The notes: generated by a model not told the origin, from the letters alone. DNA of 64,000 bases from Methylobacterium tarhaniae (GCF_001043955.1 NZ_LABZ01000078.1:1-64000); one strand, 5' to 3'. Shown: positions 16,290 to 25,605, counted from the first letter of the stretch. Numbers and translations: made by a program.

Positions 16290-16866
16290 GCCTGGGGAGC
16301 GCCGGATCGGATCCGCCGGAGCGGGCGGTACGGGATCATGATCACAATCCTTCCTGCGTGGACCACGCACCCGGCCCCAAGTCTCGGCGCGACGATGCAC
16401 AAATTCTGTCGTGACTCGAATTCTTATCTTGCCTGGATTGATCGTCAATCAGAATAATTTTCCGGATGTATAGGGAAAGTTGGGAGTATTTTTCTTGGCA
16501 GGGACAGAGAATATGATGCGGCTTCTGCGAGCCGCCCGAATACACCATCTCCGTTCCTGCCTGGCCGACGGCCGGGGCGCGAGCCTGGTCGGCGTGAGGG
16601 CGGGGCGGGCGGCAGACATTCCGCTTGACGGTGAAAGGGGCGAGCGACACTGTCACAGTCCATGAGCAGGAATCGGACACTTTGTGCTCGACGCCGACGC
16701 CGCTGCATCCGAGCGGCGGCTTCCTGGCTGCGCGCCGATCAGCGTCCTTCCGCGCGATGACTGCCTCACCGTAGTTCCATCCGCCGGAGCGGCCTCGGCC
16801 CGCCTTCCTGAAACCCCCGCAGCCCTCGGCTTCGGGGGTTTTCTTTGGCACGAGGACACCACCACG
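16290..16866. other. Divergent intergenic region between sulfonate operon and argC
   Basis: No gene seen. An AT-rich stretch around 16390-16510 should hold the promoter(s) of the minus-strand sulfonate operon. The remainder is GC-rich without codon bias. A terminator hairpin lies at 16812-16846, just before argC. Confidence 0.6.
16812..16846 (+). terminator. Rho-independent terminator 20 bp before argC (possible attenuator)
   Basis: AACCCCCG (16812-16819) pairs with CGGGGGTT (16833-16840), followed by TTCTTT. The strong GC stem and U-rich tail are typical. It points towards argC and ends 20 bp before its ATG, with no gene visible upstream on that strand to be terminated. Confidence 0.8.
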
Positions 16867-17844
16867 ATGAGCATTCGCGTCGGCATTGTCGGCATCAGCG
16901 GTTTCGGCGGCGGCGAGGCGATGCGCCTGATCGCGAGCCACCCGTCGTTCGAGCTGGTCTACGCGGCAGGCGAGGGCAGCGCCGGCAGCCGCCTGGTGGA
17001 CCGCTTCCCCGGCATTCCGGCCAAGCTGGCCGGTCTGGTGATCGAGAAGTGGGATCCTGCGACCCTGCCGAAGCTCGACCTGCTGTTCGCATCGCTGCCC
17101 ACCGGCACCTCGGCCGAGGCGCTGGCGCGCGTGCCCGGACACGTGAAGATCGTCGATATCGGCGGCGATCACCGCTACGTCGAGGGTTGGGCATACGGCT
17201 TGGCCGATGTCTGGCCGTCCCAGATCGAGGGCCGGAGCCGGGTTGCCAATCCCGGCTGCTTTCCCGCGGCGACCCTGACTGCGCTGGCGCCGCTGCTGGC
17301 CGACAAGCTGATCGAGCCCGGCAACATCGTGATCGACGCCAAGACCGGCATCTCCGGTGCCGGCCGGGGCGGCGCCGACAGCCGGTTCGGCTACGCCGAG
17401 AGCAACGAGAATCTGGTGCCCTACGGCCTGCTGAAGCATGTTCACATGCCCGAGATGGCCGAGACGATCGAGCGGCTGAGCGGCGGCAGCGCGGCGGGGC
17501 TGGTGTTCACGCCGCATCTGGTGCCGATGACCCGCGGCCTGCTGGCCACCATCTACTGCCGCGGTCGCGCCACCACCGACCAGTGCCTGGACGCAGCCCG
17601 GCGCTTCTATGCCGGGCGAGCATTCGTTCGTGTGACCGACAGGCCGCCGCAGACCAAATGGGCCACCGGCTCGAACCTGGCCTTCGTCAGCTACGCGGCC
17701 GATCCGGAGCGCAACCTGGTGATCGCGATGGGCGTGGTCGACAATCTCGGCAAGGGCGCAGCCGGTCAGGCGGTGCAGAATGCGAACCTGATCTGCGGCC
17801 TGCCGGAAACCGCGGGGCTGGACGGCGTACCTGTCTGGCCATGA
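16867..17844 (+). CDS. argC: N-acetyl-gamma-glutamyl-phosphate reductase
   Basis: 325 residues. Third enzyme of arginine synthesis: it reduces N-acetylglutamyl phosphate to the semialdehyde with NADPH. The Rossmann motif GIVGISGFGG is at the N-terminus, the catalytic Cys in NPGCFPAA, and the active-site His region in FTPHLVPMTRGLLAT. The start ATG follows CACCACG without a clear ribosome site. It stands alone, not in the rplM-rpsI-argC context common in alphaproteobacteria, and its codon usage is slightly less GC-rich than its neighbours. It may be a second, acquired copy. A terminator hairpin immediately upstream could control its expression. Confidence 0.93.
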   Translation: MSIRVGIVGISGFGGGEAMRLIASHPSFELVYAAGEGSAGSRLVDRFPGIPAKLAGLVIEKWDPATLPKLDLLFASLPTGTSAEALARVPGHVKIVDIGGDHRYVEGWAYGLADVWPSQIEGRSRVANPGCFPAATLTALAPLLADKLIEPGNIVIDAKTGISGAGRGGADSRFGYAESNENLVPYGLLKHVHMPEMAETIERLSGGSAAGLVFTPHLVPMTRGLLATIYCRGRATTDQCLDAARRFYAGRAFVRVTDRPPQTKWATGSNLAFVSYAADPERNLVIAMGVVDNLGKGAAGQAVQNANLICGLPETAGLDGVPVWP

Positions 17845-17975
17845 GGAAGATGGCCCCTCAAGGCGGCCCGGCGGTTCGCGTCGTCGGTCCGCCAGCGGCC
17901 CCCCGCGATCGCGAGCCGATCGGCATCCGCCCCCGGCTTGGCGCGCCGGGGTGCCGCGGTGAAAGGGGTGCCGTT

Positions 17976-19112
17976 CTATGCGGCCCCATTACCCCCCGCC
18001 GCCCAGGCCCCCAGATCCTGCTTGCGGATCGCCGCCGCCATCATGTCGGGGAAGAGGTCGGGGGTGCAGGCGAAGGCGGGGACGCCGAGGCCGGCGAGAC
18101 GGGCGGCGAGCGCCCGGTCGTAGGAGGGCGCGCCCTCGTCGGAGAGGGCGAGCAGGGCCACCACCTGCACGCCGGCCCCGACGAGGCGTTGCGCCTGGGC
18201 GAGCAGCCCGGCCTCGACCCCGCCCTCGTAGAGGTCGGAGATCAGCACCAGCACCGTGTCCTCGGGCCGGGTGATCCGGGAGGCACAGTAGCCCACCGCC
18301 CGGTTGATGTCGGTGCCGCCGCCGAGCTGGACCGAGAACAGCACCTCGACCGGATCGTCCAGATCGTCGGTGAGATCCACCACCTGGGTGTCGAACACCA
18401 CGAGCCGGGTCGAGACCGCGGGCAGGGAGGCCATCACCGCCCCGAAGATGCTGGAATAGACCACCGAATTCGCCATCGAGCCGGACTGGTCGATGCACAG
18501 GATGACGTCCTTGAGCGAGCCGCGGCTCTTGCGGCCGTGGCCCAGCCGCGTCTCCGGGATGATGGTGCGGTACTCGGCCTGGTAGTGACGCAGGTTCGCC
18601 CGGATGGTGCGGTGCCAGTCGATCTCGGCGTGGCGCGGCCGGCGGTTGATGCTGGCGCGGTCGATCGCCCCGTTGACCGCCTGGCGGACCGGCTCCTCCA
18701 GCCGCTTCATCAACTCGTCCACGACCTTGCGCACCACGAGGCGCGCCGTCTCCTTGGTGCGCCCGCCGAGGAGGCTGCGCATCGAGATCAGGGTCGAGAC
18801 GAGGTTCACGTCGGGCTGGAGCGCCTCCAGCATCTCCGGCTCGGTCAGCATCCGCCTGAGGTCGAGCCGCTCGAAGGCGTCGCGCTGCATCACCTGCACG
18901 ACCGAGGCCGGGAAGTAGTCGCGGATGTCGCCGAGCCAGCGCGGCACGGACGGGGCGGAAGCGCCTAAGCCCCCCTTGCGGTCGGAATCGTAGAGCGCGC
19001 CGAGCGCCCGGTCGAGGCGCTGGTCGCGCTCGCCAAGGGCGTAGCAGGTTCCGTCCGCGGCCCCGCCGCCGAGGACGAGGCGCCAGCGGCGCAGGCGTTC
19101 GGTCTCGCTCAT
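17976..19112 (-). CDS. VWA-domain protein of a MoxR-associated operon
   Basis: 378 residues. The C-terminal half (about 190-370) is a von Willebrand A domain with an intact metal site: DQSGSM (DxSxS), the conserved Thr in GGGTD, and the Asp in LVLISDLYEGG. The N-terminal half is helical and Arg-rich (RDAFERLDLRRMLTEPEMLEAL) as in CoxE-like partners of MoxR ATPases. The ATG overlaps the TGA of the DUF5682 gene by four bases. The known pairing of MoxR ATPases with VWA proteins is in protein-complex maturation and metal insertion. It is the last gene of the five-gene operon. Confidence 0.9.
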   Translation of the reverse strand: MSETERLRRWRLVLGGGAADGTCYALGERDQRLDRALGALYDSDRKGGLGASAPSVPRWLGDIRDYFPASVVQVMQRDAFERLDLRRMLTEPEMLEALQPDVNLVSTLISMRSLLGGRTKETARLVVRKVVDELMKRLEEPVRQAVNGAIDRASINRRPRHAEIDWHRTIRANLRHYQAEYRTIIPETRLGHGRKSRGSLKDVILCIDQSGSMANSVVYSSIFGAVMASLPAVSTRLVVFDTQVVDLTDDLDDPVEVLFSVQLGGGTDINRAVGYCASRITRPEDTVLVLISDLYEGGVEAGLLAQAQRLVGAGVQVVALLALSDEGAPSYDRALAARLAGLGVPAFACTPDLFPDMMAAAIRKQDLGAWAAGGNGAA

Positions 19113-21415
19113 GCTGCGTCTCCGGTCGTCGTGGCAGGCCCGAGCAGCAGGCGCAGGATCGGCAGCACGCTCGCGGCGCGGCCGGCATCGAAGCCTTCCG
19201 GCCCCTCGGCCCCGGGCGCCGGGCCGCCCGGGCGGGCCAGCGTCTCGCCGATCGCCCGGCGCTCGGCCGGGGCGAGGGTCGCGAAGGTGCGGCGCACCAG
19301 CGGCAGCAGCTCGGTGAACAGGTCTTCGTCGAGGCCGGCGAGCCACTCGTCGACGATGCCGAGCAGGCCCTGGCCGTGGATCAGGACGGGGCCGCTCTCC
19401 TCCAGGAAGCCCTCGATCCAGGCGGCGGCCGGACCCGCGCCGGCGGCCCGCGACAGGGCGAGGCGCAGGCGGGTGCCGGCCTCCTCCGCGTCGATGGCGC
19501 GGCCGTCGAACAGCAGCCGCACCGCCCGGCCGACGACCCGGCCATGGACGTGCTCCTGGTCGGCGAGCGCCCGCAAGGCGTCCTGCCACGTCGCCTTGAG
19601 GTCCGGATCCTCCAGGAGGGCGACCGCGCCCGAGACGGCGACGATGCGCTTCTTCGCTCCTTGCGCGGCATCGTCGTCGAGGCTCTGGCACGCCGCCACG
19701 AGCCCGGCGGCGGCCCGGGGCACCAGGCCCCGCACCAGGGCCAGGACCGGCTCGGTGTCGGAGGAGCGCACCGAGCCGTAGCGGGCGAGTTCGGCGAGGG
19801 CCGGCAGCGCATCCATCAGGTCGAACACGTCGGCCGAGACCGCGGCGCGGTCGTCGAGGGCCCGGACCACCTGCGCGGTCGCCTCGGGCAGGTCGGCATC
19901 CAGCAGCGTCCCGACCAGGCCCGACAGCTCGGCGACGCGCTGCGCCCCCCGTGCCCGGGCCTGGACCCGGGAGGCGGCGGCCTCCGCCACGGTGCCGCCC
20001 TCGGCCGAGGCCGCCACCAGCTCCACCACCCAATCCGGCTGCCAGGCGAGGAACCACGCTTCCTTGAAGGTGCCGCGCCCGCGCGCCTCGCGCCGCGTGC
20101 CCCAGGGCACGCCGACCAGCGCCAGCCGGTTGAGGAAGTGGCTGCGGGCGAGGTCGGTCTCCTTGCGCAGGTCGAGGACGAGGTCGCCCGCCGCCGCGCC
20201 GGGCTTGAGGCGCAGGCGCTTGCATTGCGCCTCGAAATCCGCCTCCACCGGCGTGCCGGGACTGTCGGGCGGCGTGGCGCCCAGCCGCTCGCCGATGACG
20301 AGCTTGCGCCGGATCAGCCCCATCGGCGCCGGATCGGCGAAGCAGAGGGTCGCCTGGGTCGCCTCGTCGAGGTCGTCGAGGGAGGGGCGGGAGCGGCCGC
20401 GGAAGGCCGCCAGCGCCTCGGCGAGCCGTGCCGCCTCGATCACCGAGGCCGGCGAGGCGTCGAGGTCCTCCTCGCGCAGCAAAGCGGCGGCGCGGGCGAG
20501 CCAGCGGGCGGCGACCCGGCCCTCGTGGTGCCACAGCGTGTCGTACCATTCGGGCGACAGCACCCCGGCGCGGTAGCCGGAGGCGGTGGCCAGCCGCTCG
20601 TAGGACCACGGCGCCCAGGCGGCGGCGACCTTGGTCTTGGGCAGCCCCTTGAGGACGGCATTGTCGGCCGAGGCCTGGCCCTTGGCGTCGTGGCGGGCCA
20701 GCGCCGGCACGTGCCAGGCGCCGCAGATCACGGCGATGCGCGAAAACTCCTCCTTGGCGGCCTTGCGGATCGCCGCCCGCATATGGGCCTCGCGGGCCTC
20801 CTCGCGGATTCCGTCCTCCGGGTCGGGATCGGCGCCCTCGCGCAGGGCGGCCATCGCCTCGGCGATCGCCGCGAACACGTCGCCGTCGGCGCCGGCCCGG
20901 CTCTCCACCAGGGCGTCCCACCAGCGCTCGCCGTCCGGATAGCCGGCGGCGGCGGCGAGTTCCCCGAGGGGATCGCGGCGGATCGCGGCCGGGGCCGGGA
21001 GGGGTGATGAATCCTTGCCCGGCTCCTCCGCCGCCTCGGCGACCGGCTCGGCCTCGATCGGCGCGGCTTCGCCCTCCGGGGCTGCGCCGAACCCATCGGC
21101 GAGCTGGATCGCGTGGGGCAGGTCGATGAAGCGGATCGTCGCTCCCGCCGCCAGGCCGTGGCGCATCGCCACCCATTCGGGCGAGAAGGCCGCGAAGGGG
21201 AAGAACGCGCAGTCGCGCGGCCGGTCGGGCCGGTAGACCAGAAGTGCCACCGGCGGCGCCATCCCCTCATGCGCGGCGAGGGGGATCAGCGCGTCGGCAT
21301 CGGGCGGTCCCTCGATCAGCAGGCAATCGGGTGCGAAGTCGGTGAGCGCCGCCCGGAGCGAGCGGGCGGAGCCGGGACCGTGGTGACGGATGCCGAAGAG
21401 GCGGATGTCGGGCAT
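19109..21415 (-). CDS. DUF5682 family protein
   Basis: 768 residues. The N-terminus has FGIRHHGPGSARSL (about 7-20) and LLIEGPPDAD (32-41), then IRFIDLP (94-100), EAREAHM (206-212) and ICGAWHVPAL (230-239). The rest is a long Ala/Leu/Arg-rich helical region with a central Asp/Glu-rich linker (about 110-145). This family is found beside MoxR, VWA, DUF5691 and SWIM genes. The spacing of the His, Glu, Asp and GAWH motifs recalls the TraB/TIKI and EreA-like hydrolase fold; that is my inference. Coupled by ATGA to the VWA gene and 8 bp after the MoxR stop. Confidence 0.85.
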   Translation of the reverse strand: MPDIRLFGIRHHGPGSARSLRAALTDFAPDCLLIEGPPDADALIPLAAHEGMAPPVALLVYRPDRPRDCAFFPFAAFSPEWVAMRHGLAAGATIRFIDLPHAIQLADGFGAAPEGEAAPIEAEPVAEAAEEPGKDSSPLPAPAAIRRDPLGELAAAAGYPDGERWWDALVESRAGADGDVFAAIAEAMAALREGADPDPEDGIREEAREAHMRAAIRKAAKEEFSRIAVICGAWHVPALARHDAKGQASADNAVLKGLPKTKVAAAWAPWSYERLATASGYRAGVLSPEWYDTLWHHEGRVAARWLARAAALLREEDLDASPASVIEAARLAEALAAFRGRSRPSLDDLDEATQATLCFADPAPMGLIRRKLVIGERLGATPPDSPGTPVEADFEAQCKRLRLKPGAAAGDLVLDLRKETDLARSHFLNRLALVGVPWGTRREARGRGTFKEAWFLAWQPDWVVELVAASAEGGTVAEAAASRVQARARGAQRVAELSGLVGTLLDADLPEATAQVVRALDDRAAVSADVFDLMDALPALAELARYGSVRSSDTEPVLALVRGLVPRAAAGLVAACQSLDDDAAQGAKKRIVAVSGAVALLEDPDLKATWQDALRALADQEHVHGRVVGRAVRLLFDGRAIDAEEAGTRLRLALSRAAGAGPAAAWIEGFLEESGPVLIHGQGLLGIVDEWLAGLDEDLFTELLPLVRRTFATLAPAERRAIGETLARPGGPAPGAEGPEGFDAGRAASVLPILRLLLGPATTTGDAA

Positions 21416-21423
21416 CGCTCAGG

Positions 21424-22512
21424 TCACGCGCTCGCGCGGGCGGCCTTGTAGAAGTCCTTCCAGCCCTCGCGCTCCTTGACCACGGTCTCGAGATATTCGC
21501 GCCAGACGATCGCGTCCTGCACCGGGTCCTTCACCACCGCGCCCGAGATGCCCGAGACGAGGTCGTTCGCCGAGAGGCGGCCGTCGCCGAAATGGGCGGC
21601 GAGCGCCAGCCCGCTGCCGACGACGCTGATCGCTTCCGCGGTCGAGAGCGTGCCCGAGGGCTGCTTGACCTTGCTCTTGCCGTCCACCGTCACGCCCTCG
21701 CGCAACTCGCGGAAGATCGTGACGACGCGGCGGATCTGCTCGGCGCCGGGCGGCTCGGCCGGGATCTCGAAGGCCCGGCCGAGGGACGCCACCCGGGTCT
21801 CGACGATGGCGATCTCCGCCTCGATGGTCGCCGGCGGCGGCAGCACCACGGTGTTGAAGCGGCGCTTGAGCGCGCTCGACAATTCGTTGACGCCGCGGTC
21901 CCGGTTGTTCGCCGTGGCGATGAGGTTGAAGCCTTTCTGCGCTGGCACCTCCTCGTTCAATTCGGGGATCGGCAGGGTTTTTTCCGACAGGATGGTGATG
22001 AAGCTGTCCTGCGTCTCCGAGGGGATGCGGGTCAGCTCCTCGACCCGGGCGATGCGGCCCTCGTTCATGGCCCGCATCACCGGCGAGCCGACCACGGCCT
22101 CGCGGCTCGGCCCCTTGGCGAGGAGGAGGGCGTAGTTCCAGCCGTAGCGGATCGCCTCCTCGCTGGTGCCGGCGGTACCCTGGACGATCAGCCGCGAGGT
22201 GCCGCAGATCGCCGCCGCCAGATGCTCGCTGACCCAGCTCTTGGCGGTGCCGGGCACGCCCAGCAGCAACAGCGCCCGGTCGGTGGCGAGCGTCGCCACC
22301 GCGACCTCCATCAGGCGTCGGTCGCCGATATATTTCGGCGTGACCTCGAAGCCGGAGGCGAGCTTCCCGCCGAGCAGGTAGGTGACCACCGCCTGCGGCG
22401 ACATCTGCCAGTTCGGCGGGCGCGGCCGGTCGTCGGCCTGCCGCAGGGCGGCGATCTCCTCGGCGAAGGCGTCCTCGGCGGCCTGGCGCAGCTGCGCAGC
22501 TTTGGTCGTCAT
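21424..22512 (-). CDS. MoxR-type AAA+ ATPase
   Basis: 362 residues. Walker A is GVPGTAKS (about 100), the Walker B region is GRIARVEEL, sensor 1 is LIATANNRDRGVNEL, and the arginine-finger region is SALKRRFNTVVLPPP. The class works as a hexameric remodeller with a VWA partner. The N-terminus (FEVTPKYIGDRRLMEVAVATLAT) differs from CbbQ/NorQ types and matches the form found with DUF5682. A ribosome site AGGAG lies upstream, and a 146-bp gap with a REP-like element separates it from the DUF5691 gene. Confidence 0.93.
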   Translation of the reverse strand: MTTKAAQLRQAAEDAFAEEIAALRQADDRPRPPNWQMSPQAVVTYLLGGKLASGFEVTPKYIGDRRLMEVAVATLATDRALLLLGVPGTAKSWVSEHLAAAICGTSRLIVQGTAGTSEEAIRYGWNYALLLAKGPSREAVVGSPVMRAMNEGRIARVEELTRIPSETQDSFITILSEKTLPIPELNEEVPAQKGFNLIATANNRDRGVNELSSALKRRFNTVVLPPPATIEAEIAIVETRVASLGRAFEIPAEPPGAEQIRRVVTIFRELREGVTVDGKSKVKQPSGTLSTAEAISVVGSGLALAAHFGDGRLSANDLVSGISGAVVKDPVQDAIVWREYLETVVKEREGWKDFYKAARASA

Positions 22513-22539
22513 CCTCGGGCTGTCTCCTAGATGCGTGTC

Positions 22540-22611
22540 AGAGCCTGTTTGAAGGGTCTCTACAAAGGTGACACCGTCCTGGTCATTCCGGGCTCCGCTG
22601 CGCGGCCCCGG
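22540..22611. repeat. REP-like element inside the operon gap, copy 1
   Basis: AGAGCCTGTTTGA (22540-22552) is followed after 35 nt by a GC-rich imperfect palindrome beginning CCGGGC and ending GGCCCCGG (22588-22611). The same two modules occur in the opposite orientation at 44114-44181. It lies between the DUF5691 and MoxR genes and could stabilise or attenuate the transcript. Confidence 0.65.
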
Positions 22612-22658
22612 AACGACGAGGAGAGGGTCAAGTCTGCAGGAACCCATCGAAAAGGGGC

Positions 22659-24215
22659 TCACTGTTCGAAGTCGCGCCGGATCGCGACCCGCAATTCCAG
22701 CGTCTCGGCCATGCTGGCGACCTGCTGGCGCAGGCGGTCGTGGCCCTCGTCCTCCGGCAGCCGGGCGACGAGCGCCGCCGCGGTCGCGGCGATGTCCTCG
22801 CCCGGCCACAGCCGCTCGCCGAGGCGGGCGATCACCCAGGGCTTGGCGAGGTCGCGCCGCAGGTTGTCGGAGCCACGGATGACGAAGGCGAGCCAGTCGA
22901 TCAGGGCGGCGCTGAACCGCTCGGAGAAGGCGTCCGGGCCCTGTCCCAGCATCGCCAGCAACACCTCGACCTTGCGGGCGCGGATCAGCTCGGTCACCCG
23001 CGCCTCCCACTCCGCAGCGGGCAGCATGTCGACGGCCTCCACCCACCGGCCGAGGAGCTCGTTGGTGCGCCGGAGGCCGGACACCTTGCCCTCGCAGACC
23101 TCGGACAGGAGGTCGATGGCGGCCTGGATCCAGGCCGGGTCGCGCTCGCGCTCGATCGCCTGGAACAGACCCTTGACGATCGGCTCGGACCACTCGCCGC
23201 GCAGCGCGAGTTCGAGCCACAGCCGCGGCGGGTGGCCCGAGAAGGCGTGAAGCGGGGTGCGGGCCAGGATGTCCCGCAGGAGCCCCGCCCGGATGCCGCC
23301 GCCACGCTGCTCCCAAGGGTTGGGCGTCACGCCGTCGCGGGCGAGGGTGGAGGATTCCTCCGGCAGGGTCACGACCAGCTCGTGCGTCGCCCCCCGCAGC
23401 AGGCGCTCCTTGCGCTCGATGACGAGGGCGGCGGTCGCCCGCACCGCCATGCGCGAGGCGTAGAGCGAGCGGGGAAGGTGCGGCAGCAGGCGCTGGGCCG
23501 CCTCGCGCACGCCCCCGGCCCGGTCGTCGAGGCAGGATTCGAGGAATGGCTCGTCCGCCGGGGACAGCCCGGTCCACAGGGCGCCGACCAGGGCCTCGCG
23601 GGCATCGGCCTTCTCCTTGCGGAAGACTGCCTCCAGGGCCGTCCGCGCCCCGCCCGGGTCGCGGGCGCGGAACGCCGCGAAGGCGGCGCGGCGCTGGGCG
23701 ACGCTGCCCTCGGTCCAGTCGGCGGGCGCCTCGGCCGGCGTGCCGCCCGGGTCCTCGCCGCAGGCGGCGGCGAGCCAGGCGAGTTCGGGGCCGACGACGG
23801 CGCCGGCCGTCTCCGGCAGGTTGCCCGCCTGGAGCATCAGGGCCTGGTGCAGCCAGGCGGGCGGGCGCATCTGCGCGGCGGCCGCGAGGTCGAACCACTC
23901 GCGCAGGCGCTCGCGGGCGGCGTGGCCGCCGCTGAGGAGGGCGTAGAGCCGGGCCGCGGCGGCCGGCGGGCATTCGGGCCCGGCGGGATCCCGGGCGGCC
24001 ACCGGCTCCATCGCGTCGGGCGCGAGGTCGAGCCCGGCGAGGTGGTGGACACCATGCAGGGCCAGCCGCGCTAGAAGGGCGCTGCCGGGATCGGCCTCCG
24101 TCACCAGGTCCGCGAGGGGGCCGGGCGCGGCGGGTGGTGCACGTTCGGCGCCGAGGAGGGCGGCGGCGAGGATTGACTCCCAGCCGTCCGCGACGAGGTC
24201 GGTCGTGTCGGTCAT
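22659..24215 (-). CDS. DUF5691 family helical protein
   Basis: 518 residues, almost entirely alpha-helical, with HEAT-like repetitive segments (ALLGAERAPP, EALVGALWTGLSPADEPFLESCLDDRAGGVREAAQRLLPHLP). It begins MTDTTDLVADGWESILAAALLGAER, typical of the DUF5691 N-terminus. No catalytic motif is visible, so a scaffold role in the MoxR-VWA complex is the simplest guess. It follows the SWIM gene by 16 bp and precedes the MoxR gene; these families are repeatedly found together in bacterial genomes. Confidence 0.85.
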   Translation of the reverse strand: MTDTTDLVADGWESILAAALLGAERAPPAAPGPLADLVTEADPGSALLARLALHGVHHLAGLDLAPDAMEPVAARDPAGPECPPAAAARLYALLSGGHAARERLREWFDLAAAAQMRPPAWLHQALMLQAGNLPETAGAVVGPELAWLAAACGEDPGGTPAEAPADWTEGSVAQRRAAFAAFRARDPGGARTALEAVFRKEKADAREALVGALWTGLSPADEPFLESCLDDRAGGVREAAQRLLPHLPRSLYASRMAVRATAALVIERKERLLRGATHELVVTLPEESSTLARDGVTPNPWEQRGGGIRAGLLRDILARTPLHAFSGHPPRLWLELALRGEWSEPIVKGLFQAIERERDPAWIQAAIDLLSEVCEGKVSGLRRTNELLGRWVEAVDMLPAAEWEARVTELIRARKVEVLLAMLGQGPDAFSERFSAALIDWLAFVIRGSDNLRRDLAKPWVIARLGERLWPGEDIAATAAALVARLPEDEGHDRLRQQVASMAETLELRVAIRRDFEQ

Positions 24216-24231
24216 GGTCGGGCCGCTCGTC

Positions 24232-25605
24232 TCACGCCACTTGCAGCAGCACGGCTTGCGACGCCTGCGCGGGCATCGCGTAGAGGCGGCCTCCGATCGC
24301 GAGGGCGAGCGGGAGGAGGCCGTGACCGTCATGCAGGCCGAACAGGTCGACCGGGCGCCCGCCCGCGACCGCGAGCAGGCTCGGCAGGCGCGGATCGGCC
24401 CGCAGGGGCAGGCAGCCGGTCGCGTCGCCGGCCGCGAAGGCGACTTGGCCCCCCGCCGCGGCGGGGAGCCGACCGAGCCGCACGTCGGCGAGCCGCACCG
24501 GCCAGCGCTCGGTCCAGGGCGCGCGCGCCAGGATCGCCGCGAAGGCCTCCCGCGCGGCCGCGACGCTGCCGCCGCCCGGCAGGCCGGCCGCCGCCGCCGG
24601 GCCGGCGCGGCCCTCGCGAAACACCGCCCGCAGCGGCGGGTCGCCGGGCTGGAAGGCGAGCGCCCCGCAAAAATCCTGGCCGGCGGCGGGGGCCGGCGGC
24701 AGCGGCGAGCCCGGGGTGCCGTAATCGAGCACCTGCGCCACGGCGCCGGTGCGGCGGCCGACGAGCCAGACCGAGCGGGCGGTCAGCTTGTCTTCCTCCT
24801 CGATCGCGTGGGCCAGCACCGCCCAGTCGTCGGTCTGGTCGGGCCGGGCCGCCATCTCCTCGGCGGTGACGGGGTAGCCGAGGGCCGCGCGCACGCCCGC
24901 CGCCTGCTCGGCCGAGAGTGCATCGAGTCGGCGCGCGGCGCGCACCAGCAGGGCGATGCGCCCGAGGGCGAGGCCCAACGCCGCCTCCGGCCGGGCGCTG
25001 CCGGCTTGCGGCGCCGTCGCGACCAGCCCCGGCAGGGCGCGGACCCGGCGGGCGAGGCCGGGCGCCTGGCCGTCGACGAGGCGCCCGGCCATGCGGTCCC
25101 AGAAGGCGTAGGGCTCGGCGCGGGCGGCGGCGAGGCCGCGGCGCATCAGGTCGCGCAGCCAGAGATCCAGCTCGTCGAGGGCGGTCGCGACCTTCTCCTC
25201 GCGGGCCTGCCGGCGCCTGGCTTGCGCCTTCTCGTCGACGGGTTTCGCCGGCTCGTTCGCGCGGGTCTCCGCCGCGGCGGCGCGGCTCTCGCGGCCCTTG
25301 GTCCAGGCCGCGACCCAGTCCGGCGGCTCCGCCTCCGCAAGGGCGGCGGCGGCATCGACCAGCATCAGGCCGAGGGCGTGCTTGCAGGGGAATTTCCGGC
25401 TCGGGCAGGTGCATTTGGAGACCGGCCCGGCGAGGTCCGCGACCGTGCGGTAGGGGCTGGCGCCGCTGCCCTTGATCTCGCCCCAGATCACCGATCCGGC
25501 CCGGCCGAGGCCGCCCCACTTCTGGGGCTTGGCCTGATCCTGCCCGGCCTTGCGGCTCGCGGCATCGGGGGCGAGGTCGAGGATCTGCGCAGTCGTCAGG
25601 CTCAT
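24232..25605 (-). CDS. SWIM zinc-finger protein
   Basis: 457 residues. The SWIM motif C-x-C-x6-C-x-H is seen as CTCPSRKFPCKH near residue 70, preceded by the beta-hairpin GEIKGSGASPYRTVADLAGPVSK. SWIM domains bind DNA, RNA or protein partners through one zinc. The rest is Ala-rich, with a long helical middle and a beta-rich C-terminus. It is the first gene of the operon SWIM - DUF5691 - MoxR - DUF5682 - VWA. The promoter must lie in the 426-bp gap that separates it from the Ro60 gene upstream. Confidence 0.88.
   Translation of the reverse strand: MSLTTAQILDLAPDAASRKAGQDQAKPQKWGGLGRAGSVIWGEIKGSGASPYRTVADLAGPVSKCTCPSRKFPCKHALGLMLVDAAAALAEAEPPDWVAAWTKGRESRAAAAETRANEPAKPVDEKAQARRRQAREEKVATALDELDLWLRDLMRRGLAAARAEPYAFWDRMAGRLVDGQAPGLARRVRALPGLVATAPQAGSARPEAALGLALGRIALLVRAARRLDALSAEQAAGVRAALGYPVTAEEMAARPDQTDDWAVLAHAIEEEDKLTARSVWLVGRRTGAVAQVLDYGTPGSPLPPAPAAGQDFCGALAFQPGDPPLRAVFREGRAGPAAAAGLPGGGSVAAAREAFAAILARAPWTERWPVRLADVRLGRLPAAAGGQVAFAAGDATGCLPLRADPRLPSLLAVAGGRPVDLFGLHDGHGLLPLALAIGGRLYAMPAQASQAVLLQVA

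Noticed and set aside
16290..16660. SAM or other riboswitch in front of the sulfonate operon
   Set aside because: I could not draw the conserved stems of known sulfur-related riboswitches in this stretch.
19113..21176. Long minus-strand extension in front of the VWA protein
   Set aside because: The extension is the DUF5682 gene read in a second frame. The real VWA start is the ATG at 19112 overlapping the DUF5682 stop.
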